A program made the position numbers and the translations under genes. A DNA stretch of 64,000 bases from Paraburkholderia domus (GTDB lineage Bacteria; Pseudomonadota; Gammaproteobacteria; Burkholderiales; Burkholderiaceae), in contig NZ_CAJNAT010000030.1 in the NCBI RefSeq assembly GCF_905220705.1, forward strand, positions 1 to 64,000, written 5' to 3'. The notes below the pieces were generated by a model. It ran no database searches. It saw only the letters and a list, made by a program, of their open reading frames with translations, and was not told the origin of the DNA. The number at the start of each line of letters is the position of its first letter. The first letter of the stretch is position 1. Shown here piece by piece: positions 63,915 through 64,000 of this stretch.

Positions 63915-64000
63915 ATGAGCACCATCACTTTCACCCGCATCGACGCTAAAGGCCCCGGCGCTTCCGGCCTGAACCCTGCCCTGCACGATCCCGCCGACGT
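63915..64000 (+). CDS. Partial CDS, 5' end only, unknown product
   Basis: An ATG behind AGGAGAG (AGGAGAGACAC) opens a frame reading MSTITFTRIDAKGPGASGLN and on to the window edge (29 residues, truncated). I do not recognise the family. The strong ribosome binding site and lack of competing frame make it a real gene start. It is divergent from the aldehyde dehydrogenase gene. Confidence 0.7.
   Translation, partial: MSTITFTRIDAKGPGASGLNPALHDPAD

Noticed and set aside
1..64000. tRNA or rRNA genes
   Set aside because: I saw no cloverleaf-like sequence with a GGTTCGAATCC arm and no rRNA stretch in any intergenic region; I cannot exclude a divergent one without a covariance search.

Overview
The window is high-GC DNA with tightly packed genes. 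The gene set (HutC/HutD-type histidine utilisation genes, glgC-glgA, pdxY, many LysR/AraC regulators) and an interspersed repeat of a type I associate with Paraburkholderia intergenic regions point to a Burkholderiales chromosome, most likely Paraburkholderia. This assignment is inference; no rRNA or tRNA gene was seen.

Layout. 1-9.1 kb: end of an interspersed repeat, a luciferase-like flavin oxidoreductase, an exported alpha/beta hydrolase, glycogen genes glgC and glgA, pyridoxal kinase pdxY, a conserved hypothetical gene and an orphan branched-chain amino acid binding protein. 9.1-13.9 kb: a DUF3857/transglutaminase lipoprotein translationally coupled to an AraC regulator, two poorly characterised genes and a 45-residue His-rich secreted peptide. 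14-22.6 kb: a complete hut cluster on the minus strand (hutH-hutC-hutU-hutD-hutI-hutF-hutG), which converts histidine to glutamate by the HutF/HutG route. Three TTGTATATACAA-like palindromes lie upstream of hutH and are candidate HutC operators. 22.7-25.1 kb: a LysR gene, a divergent NAD-dependent epimerase and a small membrane protein.

25.2-45.6 kb is the centrepiece: a complete Afp/PVC-type extracellular contractile injection system (eCIS), all on the minus strand and in canonical order. It encodes an inner tube protein, three sheaths, a second tube protein, a small DUF5908-like protein, a LysM baseplate protein, a VgrG-like spike, gp25, a PAAR-like tip, two large baseplate wedge proteins, a fibre with adenovirus-shaft-like repeats, a tape measure, an AAA+ ATPase and a DUF4255 terminator protein. 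The last gene encodes what I read as an ExoY/edema-factor-like nucleotidyl cyclase, probably the toxin cargo. The block is visibly richer in A+T than its flanks. No integrase, capsid, terminase or lysis gene accompanies it.

46-64 kb: an APC permease with a nitrilase-family amidase and a divergent LuxR regulator, separated by a decayed palindrome array; an ArsR-SRPBCC-DUF899 operon; an NCS2 purine permease; a PRC-barrel lipoprotein coupled to an MFS exporter; a large inverted-repeat element of about 750 bp; an MHS-type transporter with an M20 amidohydrolase and divergent LysR; a TPR/ATP-grasp protein; a lipoprotein; an aldehyde dehydrogenase; and the first 29 codons of a gene that runs off the window.
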